The notes under the pieces are model-generated. The model ran no database searches. It was given only the letters and a program-made list of their open reading frames with translations, and was not told the origin of the DNA. From Psychrobium sp051201665 (GTDB lineage: Bacteria; Pseudomonadota; Gammaproteobacteria; Enterobacterales; Psychrobiaceae), in contig NZ_CP179210.1 of the NCBI RefSeq assembly GCF_051201665.1, positions 992,001 to 1,056,000 on the forward strand: DNA of 64,000 bases, written 5' to 3'. Positions 41,156-50,358 of the stretch are shown piece after piece. Position numbers and translations under genes: made by a program. Position 1 is the stretch's first letter; each line of letters opens with the position of its first letter.

Positions 41156-42233
41156 ATAATCAAGCGTTTTATCAGCAATTTGCTGGTGTTGTTGAAAATG
41201 TAATTGAGAGCTTTTCCAAAGACGCCTTTATCAATAAGATTTTTGATGAGTCTTTTGATGACATGGAGCTTAAAGCGAGAATGGCTCACACCAGCACCGT
41301 ATTGCATTATTTTCTTGATGATGATTTTGACGTTGCTGCCAAACAGATTATTGCAATTATCGATGCATTAGAAAGCAAGGGCATTGCTGAAAAGAGTGTT
41401 GAATATATGTTTTTCCCTCATTACATCGAACAATTTGGACTCGATGAATATGAGACTGCTATTGTCGCTTTTGAGCGTATTACTCAATTTACTAGCTGTG
41501 AATTTGCAGTACGTCCATTCCTCGTTAAATACCCCGAGCCAATGTTGGCGCAAATGATTGAATGGAGTAGACATGCTCATCCAAGTGTAAGGCGTTTAGC
41601 CAGTGAAGGATCACGTCCTCGTTTACCATGGCAATGGCGCTACCTGCTTACAAAGCTAGCCCAACGCCATTATTACCAATTTTAACGACATTACGTGATG
41701 ATAGCGATGAAGTCGTTAGGCGCAGTGTTGCTAATAATCTTAACGACATTGCCAAAGATAATCCTGATTTTGTGGTGAATTTTGCGCATCAATACGGCGG
41801 AGAGTCAGTTAATACTGACAAGTTAGTTAAGCACGCCTGTAGAACCCTATTAAAACAAGGGCATCCGGCGATATTATTTTTCTATAGTTTGTCTTGTGAG
41901 TATTTATCAGTGGATAATTTGGTGGTAGAATGTGACGCGCTTCACATCGGGGAGTCGCTTGCTTTCGAGTTTGATGTGACTAACCATGATGTCACGTCGC
42001 GGAAAGTGCGATTGGAGTATGCCATTCATTATCGTAAAAAGAATGGTCAATTAGCCCCTAAAGTTTTTAAGATTAGTGAACGTGATTATGCTGCTTCTAG
42101 CACACTGCATATTCAGCGCAAACAGTCTTTTAAAGTAATAACTACCCGCGTATTTCATGTTGGCGGACATCGTCTTTCTATTATTGTTAATGGTCAAACG
42201 TTTGTGAATCATGATTTCGAATTATTGACCTAA
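41062..42233 (+). pseudogene. DNA alkylation repair (AlkD/HEAT-like) protein, chimeric start and frameshift
   Basis: The open frame 41062-41685 takes residues 1-31 from the family B repeat; true coding begins near YNQAFYQQFAGVVENV (41155). The frame then breaks at about 41631. Up to SRPRLPW it is in one frame, and AMALPAYKASPTPLLPIL to QTFVNHDFELLT continues in another (to 42233). One extra G in TGGCAATGG would restore TGG-GCA-ATG. The HEAT-like repeats (HPSVRRLASEGSRPR, DEVVRRSVANNLNDIAKDNPD) identify the DNA-alkylation-repair family, which acts on alkylated bases. Lost native start plus a frameshift suggest a dead gene, though a sequencing error is possible. Confidence 0.85.
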
Positions 42234-42253
42234 CCCATCAAAAGGAACGGCAA

Positions 42254-43684
42254 ATGGCAGACCAACAGCAGTCTCAATCATCCTCGTTACTGGAAAAACT
42301 ATTTAAACTTAGCGCCCATAAAACTAATGTAAAAACAGAGTTAATGGCTGGCCTGACAACCTTTGTCACTATGTCATACATTATGTTCTTAAATCCAAGC
42401 ATTATGTCTAAAACAGGTATGCCATTTGATGGTTTGTTTTTAGCGACTTGTTTGGGAGCTGCAATAGCAACCATTTTAATGGGACTTTACGCCAACTGGC
42501 CTGTTGGTTTAGCGCCTGGTATGGGGTTAAATGCCTTTTTTACCTTTACCGTTGTCTTGCAAATGAACTATTCGTGGGAAGTCGCTCTTGGCGCTGTTTT
42601 CTTATCGGGTGTGCTCTTTGTATTAATGAGTGTTACTAGGTTAAGAGAGTGGATGCTCGATAGTATTCCCATGAGCTTACGTCTTGCCATGACCGCTGGT
42701 GTCGGTTTATTCCTTGGGTTTATTGGTCTGCGTTTCACCGGCATTGTCGTACCAAACGGCGACAATGTTGTTGCGTTAGGAGATTTAACACACTTTGGTT
42801 TTGGTGCCTATGGTCCTGAAGCGCCAGCTCTTGGTTTACTTAGCTTTTTATTGATTGCTATTTTGAGCTACCGTCGTGTATTTGGTGCGGTGTTTATTGG
42901 CATCGCAATCACCACGTTTGTTGCGTTTATCATGGCGATGGTTATGCCTAGCGATTTCTTTACCGTTGCTGAGGCAGCGAAAAGTTTTGCGCCTGAGTCA
43001 GGTTTTGTTGCTTATCCTGCTGGCGGACTATTTGCGTTGCCCGATTTTAGCGCGATTGCACCCATTTTCTGGAAAGTCGATATTATGGGGGCAATGCAGG
43101 TTGCGATGATCCCAGTCATCATTACATTCTTATTCGTTAATATTTTTGATACCGCTGGTACGTTAATGGGGGTTGCTCAAAAAGCTAACCTGCAAGATGA
43201 AAACGGTCATATTGAAGGGCTAAGCAAATCACTTAAAGCAGACTCTACAGCGTCTGTTATTGGTACAGCTTTTGGCTGTCCGCCTGTGACTTCATACGTT
43301 GAATCTGCCGCTGGCGTTCAAGCGGGTGGCCGTACTGGCTTAACAGCTGTCACTATTGGTGTGTTGTTTTTATTAGGTGTATTCTTTTTACCATTAGCGC
43401 AAACACTGCCAGGCTTTGCAGTAAATGGCGCACTGATATACGTAGCCATGGTGATGATGACAGCATTGGCTAAAATTGAGTGGGATGACTTAACGGAAGT
43501 TGCTCCCGCTGTTATTACAACAGTGATGATGGCGTTAACGTTCTCTATTGCCAACGGTATCGCCATTGGTTTTGTCACCTACACGGCACTTAAGGCAGGT
43601 ACTGGTAAGTTTGATCAGATCTCAAATGGTGTATGGGTTATCACCGTATTGTGTATTGCTAAGTTTATTTTCTTAGGGCATTAA
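42254..43684 (+). CDS. NCS2-type purine permease (AzgA-like)
   Basis: An inner-membrane symporter for adenine, guanine or hypoxanthine. 476 residues with about 12-14 membrane segments. Family parts are ELMAGLTTFVTMSYIMFLNPSI, NWPVGLAPGMGLNAFFTFTVV, FLFVNIFDTAGTLMGVA and FGCPPVTSYVESAAGVQAGGRTGLTAV. An AAAGGA site precedes the ATG, 20 bp after the alkylation-repair pseudogene. A strong shared terminator follows at 43709. Confidence 0.93.
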   Translation: MADQQQSQSSSLLEKLFKLSAHKTNVKTELMAGLTTFVTMSYIMFLNPSIMSKTGMPFDGLFLATCLGAAIATILMGLYANWPVGLAPGMGLNAFFTFTVVLQMNYSWEVALGAVFLSGVLFVLMSVTRLREWMLDSIPMSLRLAMTAGVGLFLGFIGLRFTGIVVPNGDNVVALGDLTHFGFGAYGPEAPALGLLSFLLIAILSYRRVFGAVFIGIAITTFVAFIMAMVMPSDFFTVAEAAKSFAPESGFVAYPAGGLFALPDFSAIAPIFWKVDIMGAMQVAMIPVIITFLFVNIFDTAGTLMGVAQKANLQDENGHIEGLSKSLKADSTASVIGTAFGCPPVTSYVESAAGVQAGGRTGLTAVTIGVLFLLGVFFLPLAQTLPGFAVNGALIYVAMVMMTALAKIEWDDLTEVAPAVITTVMMALTFSIANGIAIGFVTYTALKAGTGKFDQISNGVWVITVLCIAKFIFLGH

Positions 43685-43708
43685 TTCGAATAGTGTAACT
43701 AGAAAGTA

Positions 43709-43747
43709 AAAAACCGCTTACTACAGAAATGGAGTAAGCGGTTTTTT
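43709..43747. terminator. Bidirectional terminator between permease and ureohydrolase
   Basis: AAAAACCGCTTACT / AGTAAGCGGTTTTTT hairpin, 14-bp perfect stem, between convergent genes. Confidence 0.95.
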
Positions 43748-43766
43748 CGTTCAACGTTAAGAATAT

Positions 43767-44879
43767 TTATTTATGATTTTCAGCGAGTGCATTAATCAAT
43801 AACTCACTGATTTGGCTACCTGCTTTTAACGTTTTCTCACGGTCGTTACCGCCATCTTCGTTAGTATTTAAGAATGGCGCAATCTCTACCATATCAGCAC
43901 CTGTAATTTTGAAGTGTTTGTTAAGTTCACTTAAAATCAATAGCGCTTGTTCTGGGCTTAAGCCGTCTGGCTCTGGCGTGCCTGTTGCAGCAGCGAAGTG
44001 TGCATCTAACGCATCGATATCAAAGCTTACATATAGTTCTTCAATACCCGCAGCTTTTAGTTTTTCAATGGTTTCATCAACGATTGACTGAGCGCCGCGC
44101 TCCATGATTTCATGAGTCCAAAATTGGTTAACGCCAAAGCTGTCTTCCCAATGACCACGATCGCGGCCACTTGAACGAATACCAAACTGGAATGCCATGT
44201 CACGTGATGGTAAATCATCAAGGATATGTGTAACCCAAGAGCCAAAACAAATATCGATACCAAGACGTTCAACTAATAAGTCTGTATGAGCATCAAAATG
44301 AATAAGCGCCGCTTTAACCCCTTGATCTTGTTTAGCGCGTAAATAACTACGAACTAGTGGGTAACTTACTGAGTGATCGCCACCAATAGCAAACAAGGTT
44401 TTATTTGGAAACGCTCGGTAGAACTCATCACAAAAATCTTCGGTGATCGATAGTGAACTCACAGGAAGTGATGACTCACTATCGCCATATAAAGCTTTGC
44501 GACAGTTTGTGATGGTTGCATCGTTAAGGTACTTGTCATGCAGTAAATGGGGAATAACACGCACATCACCCACATCAAAGTAATCGACATCATAATCATC
44601 GCTTAACATGGTTTGGCGTAAAAATAGTGGCCCCCAGTTGGCGCCACGCAAGATACCGCCGCCCGTATCACTACATACACCTAGTACAACGGGGCGGGTG
44701 TCATCGGCTAATGAATCAACTTGGTTGCGCCATGCGCCCTCTACATTATCAGTGCTGCCATAAAGCGCTGTGTGTAACGATGCTTTACGCTCTTTTGCTG
44801 TATTTACTGTAAATACACCATTGCCCGGCGGGCATAAATACTGATTAATTTTGTCGTTAAGTACTGACCAATTCGCCAT
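43767..44879 (-). CDS. Ureohydrolase (arginase/agmatinase/formimidoylglutamase family)
   Basis: 370 residues. The bimanganese site motifs are all present: GGDHSVSYP, ALIHFDAHTDLL and SFDIDALD. Enzymes of this family split a guanidino or formimino group from arginine, agmatine or formiminoglutamate; the substrate is not fixed by sequence here. An N-terminal extension of about 60 residues makes it longer than typical arginase (about 300). Monocistronic and convergent with the purine permease. Confidence 0.88.
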   Translation of the reverse strand: MANWSVLNDKINQYLCPPGNGVFTVNTAKERKASLHTALYGSTDNVEGAWRNQVDSLADDTRPVVLGVCSDTGGGILRGANWGPLFLRQTMLSDDYDVDYFDVGDVRVIPHLLHDKYLNDATITNCRKALYGDSESSLPVSSLSITEDFCDEFYRAFPNKTLFAIGGDHSVSYPLVRSYLRAKQDQGVKAALIHFDAHTDLLVERLGIDICFGSWVTHILDDLPSRDMAFQFGIRSSGRDRGHWEDSFGVNQFWTHEIMERGAQSIVDETIEKLKAAGIEELYVSFDIDALDAHFAAATGTPEPDGLSPEQALLILSELNKHFKITGADMVEIAPFLNTNEDGGNDREKTLKAGSQISELLINALAENHK

Positions 44880-45173
44880 GATAACTCCGAAGTAACTGAT
44901 AATTTAGCGGTCATTAAAACAGATGTAGTAGGAATTACAAGTTAACCGCGAGAGAGGTTTTAGTGCTAAATGCATGGCTATGCGCTGTTGCGATTATGTA
45001 TGCATATTTAAGATGACGTGCAGTTGGTGAACCGCCAATCTAAAACGACCATTATCAGCTTAGTTATTCATTTATATCAATAAATGCTCTAAGTCATCAA
45101 AATAGTGAGGATAGATAAAAAAGGGAAGAGTGCATAGGCAGCTCTTCCCTAATTTTTTCATTAATACCAAAAT

Positions 45174-47711
45174 TTATGACAGATTTCGAATTAACTCATT
45201 TGGCGGTAGTTTGGTCAGCGGTTTACAGGCTCGTGTACCAATTAACGCAACAAAGATGCTGCCAACAGCGGTGGCTAATAACCATAATGATGGATGCGGT
45301 TTCCAAGTCATTTCAATAACAAAGGTTTGAATTAGCCATAGCGCTAGCTCAGTAGTTAATGCGGCAATGAATCCAGCTAATGCCCCTGAAATTAGAAACT
45401 CAATAGCAATAGAACGTTGCAGTAGTTTTTTACCTGCGCCAAGAGTACGCAAGATAACTAAGTCTTGATGACGCTGTTGGTAGCTGGCTTGAATTTGCAC
45501 TAACAGCACTAAAATTGCTGCACACATTACTAAGAACATAATGTAGGACAAGGCCAGTGATACTTGTTCGATAATTTCACGTAATTGTTTGATTAAGCGA
45601 TCAATTTTAATCAGCGATATTGTTGGGTAATCCCGCAATAGATCCCTTAATAGAGGATGCTGATCTTTATCAACGTAGAACGATGAAATATAAGTAGATG
45701 GCATATCGCCTAGTGCGGCGCGATTGAAAATTAACATAAAGTTAGGGCGCATTGAGCGCCAATGCACTTCACGGAAGCTAGTTACTGTTGCGACGACGAC
45801 TTCTTCGCCAATTAAGGTGGTTAAGGTGTCACCAATTTTAATTTCAAGACGTTCGGCGGCATCTGACTCTACTGACACTTGTAATGTCGTGTCAGATTCA
45901 TCCCACCACTGGCCTTGTGTAATTGGGTTACCTTCCGGCTTAGCGTCGCGCCAAGTTAAACTCAGTTCACGGCCAAAGCCACGACGCCCTGAACGCTTAC
46001 GTTCATCTTCAGCATTACCTTCACTATCATAACCACCGACTTTATCGTCGTTAATCATCGATACACGACCACGAATGATTGGATAGAGATCGCTGGTTTC
46101 AACGTCATACTTTTTCATCAAGCCGTCAATTTGATCAACTTGATCTGGGGTGACGTTGCCAAGGAAGTGATTAGCGGTGCCTTCAGGAATTTGGTTTTGC
46201 CATTCATCAATTAATTCATTGCGAAGCAATAAGACAATCAACATCAACATGATGGCAGTTGCGATACTGGCAATTTGCATACTGGCTTGATTTGCTCGTT
46301 GATAAAGTGATGCCATTGCCAGCTTAAACGGACTGGCTGCACTAAATTGTTTGCCGCGAGCCATTCGAATAATAAACCATGCCATTGCGCTGAGTACTAA
46401 CGCGATAATAGCCGCTATCGTTAGCGTAATAAGTGATAACACAATGTCCTGAGAATAGGTGAGTAGCAACGCGAAAATGGCACCGCCAAATACTAATCCG
46501 TTTTTCCAAAGGGCAAATGGCGCACTCGCCATATCACGTTTGATAACACGCATTACAGGAACACTAAACAAACGTAACATTGGCGTTAGTGAGAATAATG
46601 CCGCACAAATTGCGCCGGTACTTACAGCAATCAATAATGGTTTAAAACCTAAACCAGGCAAATCTTTCGGTAGCGATTGCGGTAAATAATGTTGTACGAG
46701 GCCAAGTGCGCCTTCTTGCAACGCATAACCAGCGATTAAACCAAGCGACATACCAATAAGGGCTAGGGTAGTTAACTGAAAAACGAAAATTTTACGAATA
46801 GTGCTATCGTTGGTTCCAAGCGTTTTTAAAAGCGCAACGGTGTCGAGTTGATGTTGACTAAATCGGGATGCGGTGACAGAAATTGCCGTCGCAGCCAAAA
46901 TAATGCCGAGTAAACTAGAGAGTAGTAAAAACTGATTAGCACGTTTGAGGGAGTTAGCTAATGGAGACTGCTCTCCTTTGATGTCTTGCCAATTTTGATT
47001 GGTTTTTAAATCGGGTTTTATGGCCTGATAAAAATCACTTAATGCATCATCATCGCCACTGTAGAGATAGTTGTAATAAACGCGACTACCCGGTTGTACG
47101 ATGTTGGTTGCAGCAACGTCTACATCGTTAATGAAAATTGTCGGGCTGGAGTTAAAGATAGAGAATGATCCGTCAGGCTCTTGTGTCACAATGCCTGTAA
47201 CTTTTAGGACTGTGTCGCCCATTTCAACGTCATCACCAATGACAGCGTCAAAGCGTACTAATAACTCCGGTGATACCCATACTTCACCTTGTGGCGGCGG
47301 GCCGTACTTGACAACGCCTTGGGTATCCAATGGATCGTTTGTCAGTGCTTTGTCGCTAATTTTAAGTTCACCGCGCAGAGGGTAAGGACCTTTAACTGCT
47401 TTGGTAAAAGAAAGGAGCATCTCATCGCCATGAAATACCATGGAGTTGAAACTTAGATATTGCGCTGCGTTAACTTGATAGTTATTTACTTTATTTAAGA
47501 TACTGTCATCGATGGCATGAGCAGAAGACAACACGCGATCTGCTGCTAAAAAATTACTGCCCTTAGCGACTAAGGCTTGATTTAATCGCTCGCCAAAACC
47601 GCTCAATGAAAACACCGAGGTGACAGCCAGAGCAATGGCTAAGATGAATATTGTCAGTTCACCGCGCTTAATCTGTTGTTTAAGAAGTGCGGTTGCTGGT
47701 TTAAACCACAT
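45174..47711 (-). CDS. ybbP: FtsX-like ABC transporter permease (YbbP-like)
   Basis: The start at 47711 (MWFKPATALLKQQ) overlaps the ATPase stop by 11 bp; the frame is open to 47753. 845 residues: one N-terminal helix (IFILAIALAVTSVFSLSGFG), a MacB-type periplasmic domain, and two FtsX blocks each with several helices (LLLSSLLGIILAATAISVTA; LALSYIMFLVMCAAILVLLV). It works with the adjacent ATPase; YbbAP-type systems are proposed to move hydrophobic compounds or drive envelope work, not classical import. No terminator is obvious. Confidence 0.9.
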   Translation of the reverse strand: MWFKPATALLKQQIKRGELTIFILAIALAVTSVFSLSGFGERLNQALVAKGSNFLAADRVLSSAHAIDDSILNKVNNYQVNAAQYLSFNSMVFHGDEMLLSFTKAVKGPYPLRGELKISDKALTNDPLDTQGVVKYGPPPQGEVWVSPELLVRFDAVIGDDVEMGDTVLKVTGIVTQEPDGSFSIFNSSPTIFINDVDVAATNIVQPGSRVYYNYLYSGDDDALSDFYQAIKPDLKTNQNWQDIKGEQSPLANSLKRANQFLLLSSLLGIILAATAISVTASRFSQHQLDTVALLKTLGTNDSTIRKIFVFQLTTLALIGMSLGLIAGYALQEGALGLVQHYLPQSLPKDLPGLGFKPLLIAVSTGAICAALFSLTPMLRLFSVPVMRVIKRDMASAPFALWKNGLVFGGAIFALLLTYSQDIVLSLITLTIAAIIALVLSAMAWFIIRMARGKQFSAASPFKLAMASLYQRANQASMQIASIATAIMLMLIVLLLRNELIDEWQNQIPEGTANHFLGNVTPDQVDQIDGLMKKYDVETSDLYPIIRGRVSMINDDKVGGYDSEGNAEDERKRSGRRGFGRELSLTWRDAKPEGNPITQGQWWDESDTTLQVSVESDAAERLEIKIGDTLTTLIGEEVVVATVTSFREVHWRSMRPNFMLIFNRAALGDMPSTYISSFYVDKDQHPLLRDLLRDYPTISLIKIDRLIKQLREIIEQVSLALSYIMFLVMCAAILVLLVQIQASYQQRHQDLVILRTLGAGKKLLQRSIAIEFLISGALAGFIAALTTELALWLIQTFVIEMTWKPHPSLWLLATAVGSIFVALIGTRACKPLTKLPPNELIRNLS

Positions 47712-48420
47712 CCGATAGCTCCACTTCTTTGATATCTTCGCTGATCTGACCATCGTCCATGGTGATAATGCGCTGACAATTTTGTGCCAGTTTAGGGTCG
47801 TGGGTTACTAATACTAGGGTGGTATTAAGTTGTTGGTTTAATTCAAATAATAACTCTTCAATACGTTTTCCGTTGGCACCATCTAAGTTACCTGTTGGTT
47901 CATCGGCGAACAATATTTTAGGCTGACAAATAAAAGCACGTGCAATAGCAACACGTTGCTGTTCACCACCAGATAGTTGGTTAGGATAATGATCGTCACG
48001 GTGACTTAGCCCTACCTTATCAAGTAACTCTTTGGCTTTTTGTTCGGCATTTTCAAATCCAGCAAGCTGTGCAGGCAACATCACGTTTTCTAATGCTGTT
48101 AGTGCAGGCAGTAATAAAAATGATTGGAAAATAAAGCCAACTTTTTTAGCGCGAAGTTCGGTACGTTGCTCTTCATTTAGTGTGTGAAGTGGGGCATCAT
48201 CTAACCAGATTTCGCCACTGGTTGAACTATCTAATCCGGCGAGTAATCCAAGCAAGGTTGATTTGCCTGAGCCAGATGCGCCAACGATGGCAATTGATTG
48301 ACCTTGCTTGACATTTAATGAGATAGACTTAAGTATCTCTAATGTTCCGTTATTTACTGCCACTTGTTTAATAAGATTTTTTACTATGATGATATCGCTT
48401 GAAACTTGTTCTTCACTCAT
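47701..48420 (-). CDS. ybbA: ABC transporter ATP-binding protein (YbbA-like)
   Basis: 239 residues: Walker A GASGSGKST, signature LSGGEQQRVAIARA, Walker B ILFADEPTGNLDG, and an H-loop in LVLVTHDPKLA. It belongs to the LolD/MacB subfamily and powers the YbbP-like permease coded immediately downstream with overlapping ends. The start region overlaps the divergent arylesterase gene, the same layout as in E. coli tesA-ybbA. Confidence 0.93.
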   Translation of the reverse strand: MSEEQVSSDIIIVKNLIKQVAVNNGTLEILKSISLNVKQGQSIAIVGASGSGKSTLLGLLAGLDSSTSGEIWLDDAPLHTLNEEQRTELRAKKVGFIFQSFLLLPALTALENVMLPAQLAGFENAEQKAKELLDKVGLSHRDDHYPNQLSGGEQQRVAIARAFICQPKILFADEPTGNLDGANGKRIEELLFELNQQLNTTLVLVTHDPKLAQNCQRIITMDDGQISEDIKEVELSDVV

Positions 48421-49021
48421 TCGCCGTGCCTACCTATGCGTTTTACTTGGGGTTGCTACCGTGGTGCCAGTCCACGCTACTAATGTTTTATTGTTAGGGG
48501 ATAGTCTCAGCGCTAGCTACGGAATGCAAGCATCCAAAGGATGGGCTTCAATTGCTGAAAAAGAATTGATAAAAACCTATCCCGATTTTAGATTATTAAA
48601 TTTTAGTGCGAGCGGTGAAACAACTGGCGGCGGGAAAGCTAGACTGGCTAGGCTGCTGGAGAAGAATGAGGTTGATGTGTTATGGATTGAACTAGGTGGC
48701 AATGATGGTCTGCGCGGTTACCCAATTAATACAATTCGTTACAATTTAAGCGCGATGGTAAAGATGGGTAAAGATAAAGGAATCAAGGTCATAGTTACAC
48801 AAATTCAAATACCGCCAAACCTAGGAAAGCGTTATACATCAATGTTTACAGGTTTGTATCCAAAGCTTGCAGCAAAAGAAGACATCACCTTAATGCCGTT
48901 TTTCATAGAATCAGTTGCCGTGAAGCCAGAGCTAATGCAAGCGGATCAAATTCACCCAAATGAGAAAGCACAACCGATTATTGCAAAAGAAATTGTTGAA
49001 TACTTTAAAAACTACTTATGA
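48386..49021 (+). CDS. tesA: Arylesterase / TesA-like GDSL lysophospholipase
   Basis: The frame opens at 48308, but the signal peptide (SLIRRAYLCVLLGVATVVPVHA) points to a start at 48386 or 48389. Mature SGNH hydrolase: catalytic serine in LLGDSLSASYG, GETTGGG, GGND, and Asp-His in ADQIHPN. It acts in the periplasm on acyl esters, acyl-CoA or lysophospholipid. It is divergent from ybbA and overlaps its first 35 bp. Confidence 0.92.
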   Translation: MMISLETCSSLIRRAYLCVLLGVATVVPVHATNVLLLGDSLSASYGMQASKGWASIAEKELIKTYPDFRLLNFSASGETTGGGKARLARLLEKNEVDVLWIELGGNDGLRGYPINTIRYNLSAMVKMGKDKGIKVIVTQIQIPPNLGKRYTSMFTGLYPKLAAKEDITLMPFFIESVAVKPELMQADQIHPNEKAQPIIAKEIVEYFKNYL

Positions 49022-49095
49022 ATTAATGATAATAGTTTTCATTTACAATTTTGAGGATTGCTCATACAATACAATTTTTATGTGAGATCCCGCCA

Positions 49096-50052
49096 ATGAA
49101 ACAATTTAAAAAATTAGCTCTATTTAGTGTGTTGAGTTTGAGCATGCTTGGATGCACAAGCACACAAAATAGTGGCAGTAACCCAATCAAGTCAGTATCA
49201 AGTCTCTACGATTATCAATTGTTGTCGCCCGACGGCAACGAGATTTCTATCGAGCAATTGGTTTCGCAACATAGTGACGCTAATGTTTTTATGGTTGGCG
49301 AGTTTCACGCTCACCCTGGGGTTCATTTATTTCAAGCTAAATTGATGGCACATCTAGCGGCACAAAATATCCCACTTGCTTTATCAATGGAGCAATTTAC
49401 ACGATCAGACCAAGGGATATTATCGCAATATGTTGCTGGAGAAGTGGGAGAAATAACGCTCACCAAAAAAACGAAAGTATGGGATAACTATAAAAGTGAT
49501 TATCGACCTTTAGTCGAAATAGCCAAGGAGCAATCACTACCTGTTATTGCCGCAAACGCGCCGCGAGATATTGTAAAATGTATCGGCCGGCAAGGACCTC
49601 AATATCTTTCTAAGTTATCAACGCAACAGCGAGCATTAGTCGCTAACACTATCGATATCTCTGACTCGCCATATCGTCAAAAGTTTTTAAGTAATATGCG
49701 TGGAATGAGTTTAAATGAAAAACGCATAGGACAAATGTTTGGCGCTCAAATGGCATGGGATGCCACCATGGCAGAATCAATTGCTAATCATTTGACTAAC
49801 AACCCTAATCATCGAGTGTTTCATATTGCAGGACGTTTTCATATTATGAATGGGCTAGGCACTGGCGCCGAGTTAAAAAAACTTAAGCCGCATGTGAATA
49901 TTGTAAATATAACTGCAACCATGGCGCAGGAGAAGTCGGAAATACAGGACTATCAATTGATCATAAAGGCTCTACCACCTATGTGGGTTAATGATGATGA
50001 ACGTACTTTAGTGATGAGCGGTCATAAACGCAGTAAGTTAAATTGTTTGTAA
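49096..50052 (+). CDS. ChaN-family (Tiki superfamily) lipoprotein
   Basis: The start at 49096 (MKQFKKLALFSVLSLSMLGC) gives a lipobox MLGC; the frame is open to 49051. 318 residues. The domain SDANVFMVGEFHAHPGVHLFQAKLM to FHIAGRFHIMNGLG matches ChaN/DUF399, heme-binding iron-uptake lipoproteins related to the Tiki protease fold, with conserved glutamate and histidines. A role in heme or iron uptake at the outer membrane is likely by family. No Fur box is obvious upstream. Confidence 0.85.
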   Translation: MKQFKKLALFSVLSLSMLGCTSTQNSGSNPIKSVSSLYDYQLLSPDGNEISIEQLVSQHSDANVFMVGEFHAHPGVHLFQAKLMAHLAAQNIPLALSMEQFTRSDQGILSQYVAGEVGEITLTKKTKVWDNYKSDYRPLVEIAKEQSLPVIAANAPRDIVKCIGRQGPQYLSKLSTQQRALVANTIDISDSPYRQKFLSNMRGMSLNEKRIGQMFGAQMAWDATMAESIANHLTNNPNHRVFHIAGRFHIMNGLGTGAELKKLKPHVNIVNITATMAQEKSEIQDYQLIIKALPPMWVNDDERTLVMSGHKRSKLNCL

Positions 50053-50358
50053 CTTGTTGACTTTGGCAGCTAAAAATAAAACTCAATATTTATCATTGGC
50101 TGTCGATAATTAGTAGTGAGAAAGGAGTGTTATTCTTTTTTATGACTAAAATGTAACAATTTTTATCATCCTTTATTCTTAATTGTAGGCCATTTCGCTT
50201 ATTGAAGTAGTGATATTGGTGTATTTCGGTGTACATTGGATTTGTACATTTTAGAATATTTGTGATTTAGGTCAATCAACGTTCGTTGATTTATCGACCC
50301 AGATTTAATGTAAATATTTTGCTCAACAAAGCATTATTACTAAATTAGTGAGTCGGTT
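50053..50358. other. Intergenic stretch, no gene seen
   Basis: About 305 bp of A+T-rich DNA between the ChaN-like gene and the chemotaxis receptor. It should hold the receptor's promoter; I recognise no RNA or repeat. Confidence 0.5.

Noticed and set aside
41628..42233. Separate gene starting MAMALPAYKA
   Set aside because: The preceding frame ends with the matching upstream sequence RPRLPW; the two are halves of one frameshifted alkylation-repair gene, not two genes.
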